Assembly (NCBI GenBank): GCA_023451115.1
Contig: JAEXFV010000044.1
Location: 1-38,724, forward strand
DNA length: 38,724 bases
Direction of reading: 5' to 3'
Source: Bacillota bacterium
GTDB lineage: Bacteria; Bacillota; Clostridia; Christensenellales; CAG-138
Positions 16,739-24,274 of this stretch are shown piece by piece. How positions within the stretch are numbered: the stretch's first letter is position 1; each line of letters begins with the position of its first letter. Under the pieces are notes generated by a model. It was not told the DNA's origin. It did not search any database and saw only the letters and a program-made list of their open reading frames with translations. A program made the position numbers and the translations under genes.

Positions 16739-17826
16739 AAAGGGAAGCGATGAAATATGACCAGATGGCGGCGGCAAAAGCCGCCGCTTTGCAAGCGGCA
16801 GGGCAGGCTACCATTTTGGCCATCGAAAGCTCCTGTGATGAAACCGCAGCCGCGGTTGTGCAAAACGGCAGAGGGGTACTGGGCAATGCAGTGTATACCC
16901 AAATTCCCATCCACAGGCAGTATGGCGGCGTGGTGCCCGAGATTGCCAGCCGCAACCATGTGGATCAATTAGGGCCTACGGTTCAGGCGGCGCTGGAACA
17001 GGCGGGGATAGGCTTTTCCCAGCTGGACGCCATTGCCGTCACCGCAGGGCCGGGGCTGATTGGCGCCCTGCTCACCGGCGTAAGCTATGCCAAAGGCCTG
17101 GCCTATTCCCTGGGGTTGCCCTTGGTGGGGGTGGACCATATCGCGGGACATATTGCGGCCAACTACATTACCCACCCGGATTTACAGCCTCCGTTTTGCT
17201 GCCTGGTGGCTTCGGGAGGGCATAGCCATATTCTGCTGGTGGAAGACTATTGCAGCTTTCGCCTTTTAGGGCATACCCGGGACGACGCGGCCGGGGAGGC
17301 CTTTGACAAAGTAGCCCGTGTGCTGGGGCTGCCATACCCGGGAGGGCCGGCACTGGAACAGCTGGCCAGGGAAGGAAACCCGGAAGCATTCTACTTCCCG
17401 GCAGGCTTTAATGCCTCGCGGGATACGCTGGATTTCAGTTTTTCCGGGCTAAAAACCGCTGTGATTAACGCCCTGCACAACGCAAAGCAAAAAGGGGAGG
17501 CATATCATCCAGCGGATGTAGCTGCCAGCTTTCAACACAATATCATATCCGTGCTGTGCGAGCGTGGGGTGCGGGGCGCAAAGCAGGCAGGGATGGAAAC
17601 CCTGGCTTTGGCAGGCGGGGTTTCCGCTAATCAGGCCCTGTGCGCCGCTTTGGAAATGGCCTGCAAGGAGGCGGGACTGCGGTTTTGCAAGCCGGAATTT
17701 CGCTATTGCACGGACAATGCCGCCATGATCGGCTGCGCGGGATTTTATGCGCTGATGGCAGGGGAACGGGCCGGGCTGGATTTGAATGGAGAGGCGCGTC
17801 CCCTGGGGCATTGGGGGGAAGGCTAA
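16735..17826 (+). CDS. tsaD: tRNA N6-adenosine threonylcarbamoyltransferase TsaD
   Basis: 363 residues. TsaD transfers the threonylcarbamoyl group to A37 of ANN-decoding tRNAs, with TsaB and TsaE. The ASKHA fold opens ILAIESSCDETAAAVVQNGR at about residue 27; the metal-binding HIAGHI, SGGHSHI and the late CTDNAAMIGCAG are all present. Compared with typical proteins (about 340) there is an N-terminal Ala/Lys-rich extension of about 25 residues. A later start is possible, but the ATGA overlap with the upstream gene supports this one. Confidence 0.96.
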   Translation: MKREAMKYDQMAAAKAAALQAAGQATILAIESSCDETAAAVVQNGRGVLGNAVYTQIPIHRQYGGVVPEIASRNHVDQLGPTVQAALEQAGIGFSQLDAIAVTAGPGLIGALLTGVSYAKGLAYSLGLPLVGVDHIAGHIAANYITHPDLQPPFCCLVASGGHSHILLVEDYCSFRLLGHTRDDAAGEAFDKVARVLGLPYPGGPALEQLAREGNPEAFYFPAGFNASRDTLDFSFSGLKTAVINALHNAKQKGEAYHPADVAASFQHNIISVLCERGVRGAKQAGMETLALAGGVSANQALCAALEMACKEAGLRFCKPEFRYCTDNAAMIGCAGFYALMAGERAGLDLNGEARPLGHWGEG

Positions 17827-17878
17827 AAGCGCCGGATCAGATGAAAAAGAAAATCAGGCTGCCGAAAAACCTTGGGAT

Positions 17879-18134
17879 TGTCAAGGGGCGCACCCCTTGA
17901 CATAAAATCCGGCTTCGGCGGCGTGTACGCCGAAACGGATGAAAACTTTGTGTTTTCGTACTTTGCAGGTTTTGCCGCCCGGCGAAGCGCAGCGGAGTAG
18001 GCAAAACCTGCAATCTCAAAAAAGTCCAATTGGACTTTTTTGACACACGAAGCTGCCGCAAGATATCTTGCGGCAGCCTGTGGTTGTACCTGTTTTGCTG
18101 CAACGCCCATTGAAAAAGCATGGGTGGATTGCAG
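17879..18134. repeat. Array of seven consecutive palindromes/hairpins
   Basis: The 320-bp gap between tsaD and the TIM-barrel gene (convergent) holds no gene but is almost wholly palindromic. Stems: TGTCAAGGGG/CCCCTTGACA (17879-17902); ATCCG-TCGGCG/CGCCGA-CGGAT (17907-17940); GAAAAC/GTTTTC (17941-17957); GCAGGTTTTGCC/GGCAAAACCTGC (17965-18011); AAAAAAGTCCAA/TTGGACTTTTTT (18018-18041); GCTGCCGCAAGAT/ATCTTGCGGCAGC (18052-18077); and an imperfect CTGCAA-GCCCAT/ATGGGTG-TTGCAG (18098-18134). Five stems are perfect. A palindromic intergenic repeat unit (MITE- or REP-like) or a structured RNA are both possible. Confidence 0.8.
18018..18041. terminator. Bidirectional terminator between convergent genes
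   Basis: A perfect 24-bp palindrome with arms AAAAAAGTCCAA and TTGGACTTTTTT gives a hairpin plus T-tract on either strand, suited to end both tsaD and the minus-strand pepF unit. Confidence 0.7.
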
Positions 18135-18146
18135 CAGGGCAAGGGG

Positions 18147-18932
18147 TTATCCCCGCATGTACTTGAGATACTGGGCAAATGCGATGCCGGGCTCTTCCAG
18201 CGTCAAATCCCAGCGCTTCACCCATTCCAGGCAATAATAGCCCTGATAGCCCGCGTCTTGCAGGCAAATTACCGCGTTTCGCACAGGCACATCGCCCTGG
18301 CCCATAATGCGGTAGCGCACCTGCTCCGCTTCCATCACCGAATCCTTGCAGTGGACGTGCTTGATAAAATCCCCCAGCGTTTCCACGGTTTGGGCCGGTG
18401 GTTCATGGAAAAAGCGGAAGGTGTGATGAATATCCCACAAAGCGGCTACGGCAGGATGGGCGATGCGGTCCAGCAGGGCTCTGAGCCGGCGGCTGTCGGA
18501 AAAGGCGCCGTTGGTTTCAATGAGCAGGGTGACGCCCTGCTCCTGGGCATATGCTGCAACACAAAGCGCGTTTTCCTGCAGCAGGCGGTCGTCCACCACG
18601 TTGCCGGGGGCGATGACGTCATCTCCCAGCACTCGCACATAGGGCACATTCAAAGCGTGCGCCGTGTCGATATACTGGCGGATATGGGGCAACTCCTCAG
18701 CCTGGCTGAGGCGGCAGCCCGCAGTGATGCAGGGAATTTCCAGATCCATACGGGCAAGCTGCTCCCGGGTGCTCTGGATATGGGAAGGCCGCAGCTCCCG
18801 GATGCGGGGAACATCCGTCTCCTGTTGGATGCCTCTTAGTTCCACACCCTGAAAACCCAAGTCCTTTGCAGTGGCCAAAATATCCCCCCAGCTCCAGCCG
18901 GGGCAGCCCAATGTGGAAAACGCTAGCTTCAT
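18147..18932 (-). CDS. Sugar phosphate isomerase/epimerase-like TIM-barrel protein
   Basis: 261 residues of the xylose isomerase-like/AP endonuclease 2 superfamily. The start MKLAFSTLGCPGWSW is typical. Likely metal ligands fall at the usual strand ends: LIETNG, LWDIHHT, HVHCKDS and YCLEWVKRW. Members isomerise or epimerise sugars, inositols or related carbonyl compounds; the substrate cannot be told here. It is the last gene of a run pepF-acidic protein-this gene, 33 bases after the small protein. AP endonuclease activity is unlikely, as IolE/IolI-type proteins fit better in size and motifs. Confidence 0.8.
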   Translation of the reverse strand: MKLAFSTLGCPGWSWGDILATAKDLGFQGVELRGIQQETDVPRIRELRPSHIQSTREQLARMDLEIPCITAGCRLSQAEELPHIRQYIDTAHALNVPYVRVLGDDVIAPGNVVDDRLLQENALCVAAYAQEQGVTLLIETNGAFSDSRRLRALLDRIAHPAVAALWDIHHTFRFFHEPPAQTVETLGDFIKHVHCKDSVMEAEQVRYRIMGQGDVPVRNAVICLQDAGYQGYYCLEWVKRWDLTLEEPGIAFAQYLKYMRG

Positions 18933-18965
18933 ATCGTTGGTACCCTGATCCTTTCTCCGGGAAGG

Positions 18966-19274
18966 TTATTCCCAGTCGATGGCGCCAATGCTGTCCAGAT
19001 ATTCCTCGTTGTAGTCCAAATAATCTTCTACCAGCCGCATAGCATACATTTTGTAGTCCGGATAGGCTGCCTGCATGGCCGCAAACAGCTCGTCATATGC
19101 GGCATCGTCGTCATAAGGTTCCCCTTCATCCACCTTGGTGCGGGCCATAAAGGCCTGGTCCAGATCGATGAGCTTTTGCACCATCTCTGGCAGCATCCCT
19201 TCGGGCAGGAAGGAAAAATCCCCCTGCTCTACAAATTGATTGAGGATAAACGCCCGGGCATTCTCCTGTTCCAT
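18966..19274 (-). CDS. Small acidic protein of unknown function
   Basis: 102 residues, strongly acidic, with no signal peptide or membrane span. It begins MEQENARAFILNQFVEQGDF and ends YLDYNEEYLDSIGAIDWE, with a central acidic patch (DEGEPYDDDAAYDE). I do not recognise a characterised family; a helical protein is likely. AAGGAG precedes the ATG. It lies 15 bases after pepF and 33 before the TIM-barrel gene, so it belongs to the same transcript. Confidence 0.75.
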   Translation of the reverse strand: MEQENARAFILNQFVEQGDFSFLPEGMLPEMVQKLIDLDQAFMARTKVDEGEPYDDDAAYDELFAAMQAAYPDYKMYAMRLVEDYLDYNEEYLDSIGAIDWE

Positions 19275-19289
19275 TTGCTACACGCTCCT

Positions 19290-21068
19290 TTACAGCAATT
19301 CTTTCAAATCCTGAATGCTTTGGTCAAACACATCCAACGCAGAGAGCACGCAGGCCGGCTGCGTTAAATCCACGCCTGCAATCTTCAGCAGTTCAATGGG
19401 GTAATCGCTGCCGCCGCTTTGCAGGAACCTGAGATAATCCTCCGGCCCCTTGCCCTCCAAAATTTCCCGCGCAATGGCCACCGCAGCGGAAAAGCCGGTG
19501 GCATATTGGTACACATAGAAGGCGTTGTAGAAATGAGGGATGCGCATCCACTCGATGTGAATTTGCTCGTCAATGTGCACGCCCTGATAATACAACTCGT
19601 TGAGCTTCCGATAAACAGCACTCAGGCTCTCTACCGTGAGCGGCTCGCCTGCTTCGGCCATTTCATGGGCGATTTTTTCAAATTCCGCAAACATGGTTTG
19701 CCGGTATACGGTGGTGCGGAACTGTTCCAAAAAGTGGTTGAGCAGGTATGCCCGCCGGGCCTGGTCGGTTTCCTTGGCCAGCAGATGCTTCAGCAGCAGC
19801 ACCTCGTTTACCGTGGAGGCAACCTCCGCCGCCATGATTTTATACTGGGCGTTGGGGTATTCCTGCGCTTCGTCGGAAAAATAGGTGTGCATGGAATGGC
19901 CTAATTCATGGGCCAAAGTGAAGGAATAATCCACATTGGGCTGATAGTTAAGCAGCACGTAAGGATGGGTGCCGTATGCCCCCCAGGAGAAGGCGCCTGT
20001 GGTTTTGCCACGGTTTTCATAAACATCAATCCAGCGGCCGGCATAGGCCTGCTCCAGAAGATCCTGATACCGTTGGCCCAGAGGCGCCAACGCTTCCTTT
20101 ACCAAAGCCTGGGCCTCCAGATAGGTAAGGGGCATTTCCACTTCCGGCACCATGGGCACATACAGGTCGTACATATGCAGTTCTTCCACGCCCAGAGCCT
20201 TACGGCGCAACTCTAGATACCGGCCCATGGCAGGCAGGCGCTGGTGCACTGCGTCAATGAGTCCATCATACACGGAAAGGGGTACGTTGCTACCGGACAG
20301 GGCAGCGGCCAGGCTGGAGTCGTAATGCCGGGCCCGGGCGGCGAACACATCCCCTTTGACGCTGGCGGCATAGGCTGCGGCATAGGTGTTGGTGAGTTTC
20401 TGGTAGGCGGCATAGTAAGCGGTGAAGGCCTCCTTGCGCACCTCCCGGTTGCGGCACTCCAGAAAATTGCGGAAATTGCCGTGGGTAAGCTCTTCTTGCT
20501 CCCCATCCTGGTTGGTGACCTCGCCAAAGCGCAGATCTACGCTGTCCAGCATGGTAAAAATGTTGTCAGCCCCGTTTAGCGGCTCACTTGCCAGCGCCAA
20601 CAGCCGTTCCTCCGGAGCGCTTAGCACATGCTTGCGCTTGCGGTTTAAGGATGTCAAACCGTGCCGGTAGGTTTTCAGCAGCGGCAGCTGCGCCCAGGCC
20701 AACAGCTCCTGCTCCGGAATCTGCAAAATTTCCGGGGTGAGGAAGGCGGTTCTTGCCCCAAAATCCACGCTTAACTGCATGGCCCGGTCCGTCATGCCCT
20801 GGTATTTGGGGTTGCCGTTGTCCTCATCCCGGCGCATGTGGGCGTATACATACAGCCGTTCCAGCATCAACTCCACGTTGTCGCTTTGCTGCAGGGCACA
20901 GAGCAGCCCTTCCGGGGAGGTGATGGTGCCCTGATAGGCGGGGGCATAGGCGGCGATGGCCGCCTGGGCTGCCTGGAATTCCTGCTCCCAGGCCGCGTCT
21001 GAAGGGAAAATATCCTCCAGCTTCCAGGTGAAGTTGGGATCTTGTTGTGATCTTGTGATAGGGGCCAT
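19290..21068 (-). CDS. pepF: Oligoendopeptidase F (M3B zinc metallopeptidase)
   Basis: 592 residues, full length. The N-terminal PepF region (TWKLEDIFPSDAAWEQEF) leads into the M3 catalytic domain with the zinc motif HELGH at about 387-391 and the third ligand Glu in KIMAAEVAST near 415. PepF cleaves cytoplasmic peptides of about 7-17 residues and helps recycle peptides. GGAGG precedes the ATG. The gene heads a three-gene run and follows UPF0210 after 65 bases. Confidence 0.96.
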   Translation of the reverse strand: MAPITRSQQDPNFTWKLEDIFPSDAAWEQEFQAAQAAIAAYAPAYQGTITSPEGLLCALQQSDNVELMLERLYVYAHMRRDEDNGNPKYQGMTDRAMQLSVDFGARTAFLTPEILQIPEQELLAWAQLPLLKTYRHGLTSLNRKRKHVLSAPEERLLALASEPLNGADNIFTMLDSVDLRFGEVTNQDGEQEELTHGNFRNFLECRNREVRKEAFTAYYAAYQKLTNTYAAAYAASVKGDVFAARARHYDSSLAAALSGSNVPLSVYDGLIDAVHQRLPAMGRYLELRRKALGVEELHMYDLYVPMVPEVEMPLTYLEAQALVKEALAPLGQRYQDLLEQAYAGRWIDVYENRGKTTGAFSWGAYGTHPYVLLNYQPNVDYSFTLAHELGHSMHTYFSDEAQEYPNAQYKIMAAEVASTVNEVLLLKHLLAKETDQARRAYLLNHFLEQFRTTVYRQTMFAEFEKIAHEMAEAGEPLTVESLSAVYRKLNELYYQGVHIDEQIHIEWMRIPHFYNAFYVYQYATGFSAAVAIAREILEGKGPEDYLRFLQSGGSDYPIELLKIAGVDLTQPACVLSALDVFDQSIQDLKELL

Positions 21069-21133
21069 GTCGATTACCTCCGATGGTGTGATGAATATTG
21101 AGCTTTATTCCCTAGGATACCCTAAAAAGGCAT

Positions 21134-22492
21134 TTAGTTACGCAGGCTGTGGATGGGCGCGGGGATGCGGCCACCCCGTTGGATAAACGCTTCCGCGCTG
21201 AATTTGTTCACAGGCATGATAGGGGCATAGCCTAAGAGTCCCCCAAATTCTACCGTATCGCCTACGGATTTGCCGGGCACCGGGATGATGCGCACGGCTG
21301 TGGTTTTGTTGTTGATCATGCCAATGGCCGCTTCATCTGCAATGATGGCGGAGATGGTGCCGGCGCTTACGTCCCCGGGGACCGCAATCATGTCCAACCC
21401 CACAGAGCACACGCAAGTCATGGCTTCCAGCTTTTCCAGCGTCAGCGCCCCTTTTTCCACGGCCTCAATCATGCCCGCATCTTCGCTGACCGGTATAAAG
21501 GCGCCGGAAAGGCCGCCTACATGGGAGGAGGCCATCACGCCGCCTTTTTTAACGGCGTCATTTAACAGCGCCAAAGCCGCTGTAGTGCCGGGGGCGCCAG
21601 CAGCTTCCAGCCCCATTTCTTCCAATATGCGGGCTACGCTGTCCCCTTGGGCGGGGGTAGGAGCCAGGGACAAATCCACAATGCCGAAAGGCACGCCAAG
21701 GCGGCGGGAGGCTTCCTGGGCTACCAGCTGCCCCATACGGGTGATGCGGAAGGCGGTTTTTTTAATGGTTTCCGCCACCACGTCAAAGGGGGCGCCGGGC
21801 ACCTGCTCCAGGGCGGATTTTACTACCCCGGGGCCGCTGACCCCAACGTTGATGCAGCACTCCGGCTCGCCTGCGCCATGGAACGCCCCGGCCATAAAGG
21901 GGTTATCTTCCACAGCGTTGCAAAACACCACCAGCTTGGCACAACCCAGGCCGTCCGCATGAGCAGTGAGCTGGGCGGTTTTCTTCACGGTTTCGCCCAT
22001 TTGCTTTACCGCGTCCATATTGATGCCTGCTTTGGTGGAGCCTACGTTAACGCTGGCGCATACCCGTTCGGTAAGGGCCAGCGCTTCGGGGATGCTGCGA
22101 ATGAGCCGTTCGTCCCCCATCGTCGCTCCTTTGTGTACCAGCGCGGAGAACCCGCCGATAAAGTTTACGCCTACCGCTTTTGCAGCCGCATCCATTGCCT
22201 GGGCAAAGGGGGCATAATCCTGGGTTTCGCTGGCGCCCGCCACAAAAGAAATAGGAGTCACGCTGATGCGTTTGTTCACGATGGGGATGCCGAACTCGGT
22301 TTCGATGGCCTCCCCGGTTTCCACCAGGCGTTCCGCCCGGCTGGCAATCTTATCATATACCTTGCGGCAGGCCGTTTTCGCATCGGGATGAGGGCAATCC
22401 AGCAGCGAAATGCCCATGGTGATGGTGCGGATATCCAGATGCTGCTGTTCGATCATACGCACGGTATCCAGAATTTGCTGTTGATCAATCAT
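21134..22492 (-). CDS. UPF0210/PFL-family (DUF711) protein
   Basis: 452 residues, full length. The beginning QQILDTVRMIEQQHLDIRTI and MGISLLDCPHPD are typical of UPF0210 (DUF711), a family with a pyruvate formate-lyase/ribonucleotide reductase-like ten-stranded barrel and no settled reaction. Other clear family stretches are INMDAVKQMGETVK, FHGAGEPECCINVGVSGPG and the C-terminal PVNKFSAEAFIQRGGRIPAP. It begins 4 bases after the UPF0237 ACT-domain gene, the conserved partner pair, so the two proteins probably act together. Confidence 0.93.
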   Translation of the reverse strand: MIDQQQILDTVRMIEQQHLDIRTITMGISLLDCPHPDAKTACRKVYDKIASRAERLVETGEAIETEFGIPIVNKRISVTPISFVAGASETQDYAPFAQAMDAAAKAVGVNFIGGFSALVHKGATMGDERLIRSIPEALALTERVCASVNVGSTKAGINMDAVKQMGETVKKTAQLTAHADGLGCAKLVVFCNAVEDNPFMAGAFHGAGEPECCINVGVSGPGVVKSALEQVPGAPFDVVAETIKKTAFRITRMGQLVAQEASRRLGVPFGIVDLSLAPTPAQGDSVARILEEMGLEAAGAPGTTAALALLNDAVKKGGVMASSHVGGLSGAFIPVSEDAGMIEAVEKGALTLEKLEAMTCVCSVGLDMIAVPGDVSAGTISAIIADEAAIGMINNKTTAVRIIPVPGKSVGDTVEFGGLLGYAPIMPVNKFSAEAFIQRGGRIPAPIHSLRN

Positions 22493-22496
22493 TGGC

Positions 22497-22772
22497 TTAC
22501 CCTACCGCATGCATAGCGTTGAAAATGTCCTGATGCTGGATGCGAATGCTTAGCCCCATTTCGTTACCCAGGGCGGCAAGCGCCTGCTGCAGGGTGGGAA
22601 ATTCCTCCGCACAAGCGGAAACATCGGTGAGCATCACCATGGTGAAGTACTCGCCCATTACGGTCTGGCTGATGTCCAAGATATTTACGCTGCGCTGAGC
22701 CAGCAACGCGCTTACCCGGGCAATGATGCCCACCCGGTCATGGCCCACCACGGTTACAATCGCTTTTGTCAT
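22497..22772 (-). CDS. ACT domain protein UPF0237
   Basis: 91 residues made of a single ACT domain: KAIVTVVGHDRVGIIARVSA followed by the second half with FTMVMLTDVS. ACT domains bind amino acids or similar small ligands and regulate a partner; the partner here is almost certainly the adjacent UPF0210 protein. AAGGAG precedes the ATG. The upstream membrane protein gene ends 27 bases before. Confidence 0.93.
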   Translation of the reverse strand: MTKAIVTVVGHDRVGIIARVSALLAQRSVNILDISQTVMGEYFTMVMLTDVSACAEEFPTLQQALAALGNEMGLSIRIQHQDIFNAMHAVG

Positions 22773-22799
22773 AAGTGAGAAACTCCTTCCCGGATTACG

Positions 22800-24008
22800 C
22801 TATACGCCCTGGGGGCCCTGGGACGGCGGCTCTTCCTGCCCAGGCTGCGGCTGCTCCCAGGAAGGCTGCTCCGGCTGGGAGCATTGGCCGTTTTGCTGAG
22901 AACCGTCGCAAGGGGGATTGCAGGAAGGCTGTTCCGGCTGATCGTACAGCCGTTGGTTATAAACCGGCTGGGCGGCGCTGGGCGCATCCTGAGGCAGGGG
23001 TTGTGCGGGATCAAAAACCGGCCCTTCCGGCTCCCGGGCAGCTGCATCGTAATACAGTGCAGTATGCAAGGCCAGCGTATAAGGCGTGGAAAGCAACTGC
23101 GCGATCAACGCCCCTGCAAACATCGCTATCATCCCGCCTGCCATGCCGGAAAGATCCGGCGTGGAACTTTGGATGGACTGGAACAGGGGCACAAACATCA
23201 TCAGCATGCCAGGCAGGCAAAGCAGCAAACCAATTACCACCCAAATCAGGCTGTTGAGCAAAGACACGCCCAACACCCTGCCAAAGCGCCTGCCCACCAG
23301 CCGGAAGCTGCGGCCCACGGCATGAAAATGGCGCTTGTTTTCGTTTACCGCCACAGGATACACAAACGAGAGAAACATGGTGGCAATCACGGAAATTACC
23401 AGCACTACTGCCACCATCAGCACGATGGCGAGAATAAAGCCGGCGCCAAAAGAGCCGTAAGGGGATATAGAGCCAAAAGCTGCGCCAAAGATTACCACCG
23501 CAGCCACCAGCCAAATCACAATGCTCAGTGCGATGCCCATGCCGATTTCCACCAGCAAGTTGGCCAAGTAAGTGGTGTAATACCGGGTTAACCCCTTGCC
23601 GCAGCTTTGAAACAGGCCACCCAGGGAAAGCCGCCCGCCCCGCATACGCCGGCTATATTCCGCATTGGCGGCGCCCAGGTACATGGGGTTGAGGAGAAAA
23701 GCGGCTACCAGACTCAACAGGGTGCTCACCCCGGCGATGGACAGCATGTCGAACATCAACTCCACGGCAGGGCCCTGATAATCAAATCCGGGCTCCATAT
23801 ACTGGCCGGTGGACAGGGAGAGGAGAGAGGCCATGCTGCCGCCATAGCTCAAAAAGGCCACCAGGGAAACCAGCCCCGTCAGCACCAGCGTCAATAACAG
23901 CATAGGCCAAAAGCCCCGCCGGAAAATTTGCCAGGCAATGCCAAACACGCCCCTCACCTTGAGCGGGCAGAGGGGAAATGGCTCGTATTGTTTTGCTTGT
24001 TGTTCCAT
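22800..24008 (-). CDS. Polytopic membrane protein with Pro/Gln-rich cytoplasmic tail
   Basis: 402 residues from ATG 24008; a TTG three codons earlier lies only 2 bases from GGAGG and is less likely. Residues 25-300 contain about six hydrophobic spans arranged as in DUF975- or GPDPase-membrane-domain-like proteins, including the amphipathic SRRMRGGRLSLGGLFQSCG loop and VNENKRHFHAVGRSFRLV. Residues 310-402 are hydrophilic and rich in Pro, Gln and Glu, with repeated QPEQPS units (YDQPEQPSCN, CSQPEQPSWEQ). I can assign no function. It may share the transcript of UPF0237/UPF0210 downstream. Confidence 0.7.
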   Translation of the reverse strand: MEQQAKQYEPFPLCPLKVRGVFGIAWQIFRRGFWPMLLLTLVLTGLVSLVAFLSYGGSMASLLSLSTGQYMEPGFDYQGPAVELMFDMLSIAGVSTLLSLVAAFLLNPMYLGAANAEYSRRMRGGRLSLGGLFQSCGKGLTRYYTTYLANLLVEIGMGIALSIVIWLVAAVVIFGAAFGSISPYGSFGAGFILAIVLMVAVVLVISVIATMFLSFVYPVAVNENKRHFHAVGRSFRLVGRRFGRVLGVSLLNSLIWVVIGLLLCLPGMLMMFVPLFQSIQSSTPDLSGMAGGMIAMFAGALIAQLLSTPYTLALHTALYYDAAAREPEGPVFDPAQPLPQDAPSAAQPVYNQRLYDQPEQPSCNPPCDGSQQNGQCSQPEQPSWEQPQPGQEEPPSQGPQGV

Positions 24009-24094
24009 ATGTTTCAAAACCTCCGGTTACAAATTTCAATTTTCCCAAATGCAGTGGGGGATTTCGCGTTCCGGCTGCAAGCGGTGTTAAAAAG

Positions 24095-24116
24095 TCCTGT
24101 TGGGATTTTTTAAAAG
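24095..24116. other. Terminator-like hairpin in a long leader
   Basis: AAAAGTCC, loop TGTT, GGGATTTTTT forms a stem with flanking A/T tracts, resembling a degraded form of the palindrome at 18018-18041. It lies between the promoter at 24246-24274 and the membrane protein gene, so it could terminate the DUF815 transcript or attenuate the next gene. Confidence 0.4.
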
Positions 24117-24245
24117 CCGGGAAATTTTCCTTCTCCGCCATATTAAGGAAAAAACGGAAAAGGGCTACCCTGGCGGCCTTGATCCGCTTCAGCCTGCGTC
24201 TACCTGGTTGCAACAAAGGGCAGGCTTGTTGCCTTTCTGAAGGCT

Positions 24246-24274
24246 ATTATAGCACGGTTTCAATGGTTTTCCAA
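24246..24274 (-). promoter_or_regulatory. Sigma-A promoter for the membrane protein-UPF0237-UPF0210 run
   Basis: On the minus strand TTGGAA, 17 bp, TATAAT. It overlaps the last codons of the DUF815 gene and would give a leader of about 230 nt containing a GCAACAA/TTGTTGC hairpin. Confidence 0.6.

Noticed and set aside
17837..18178. Short minus-strand frames across the palindrome array
   Set aside because: They have no ribosome site and consist of translated inverted repeats.
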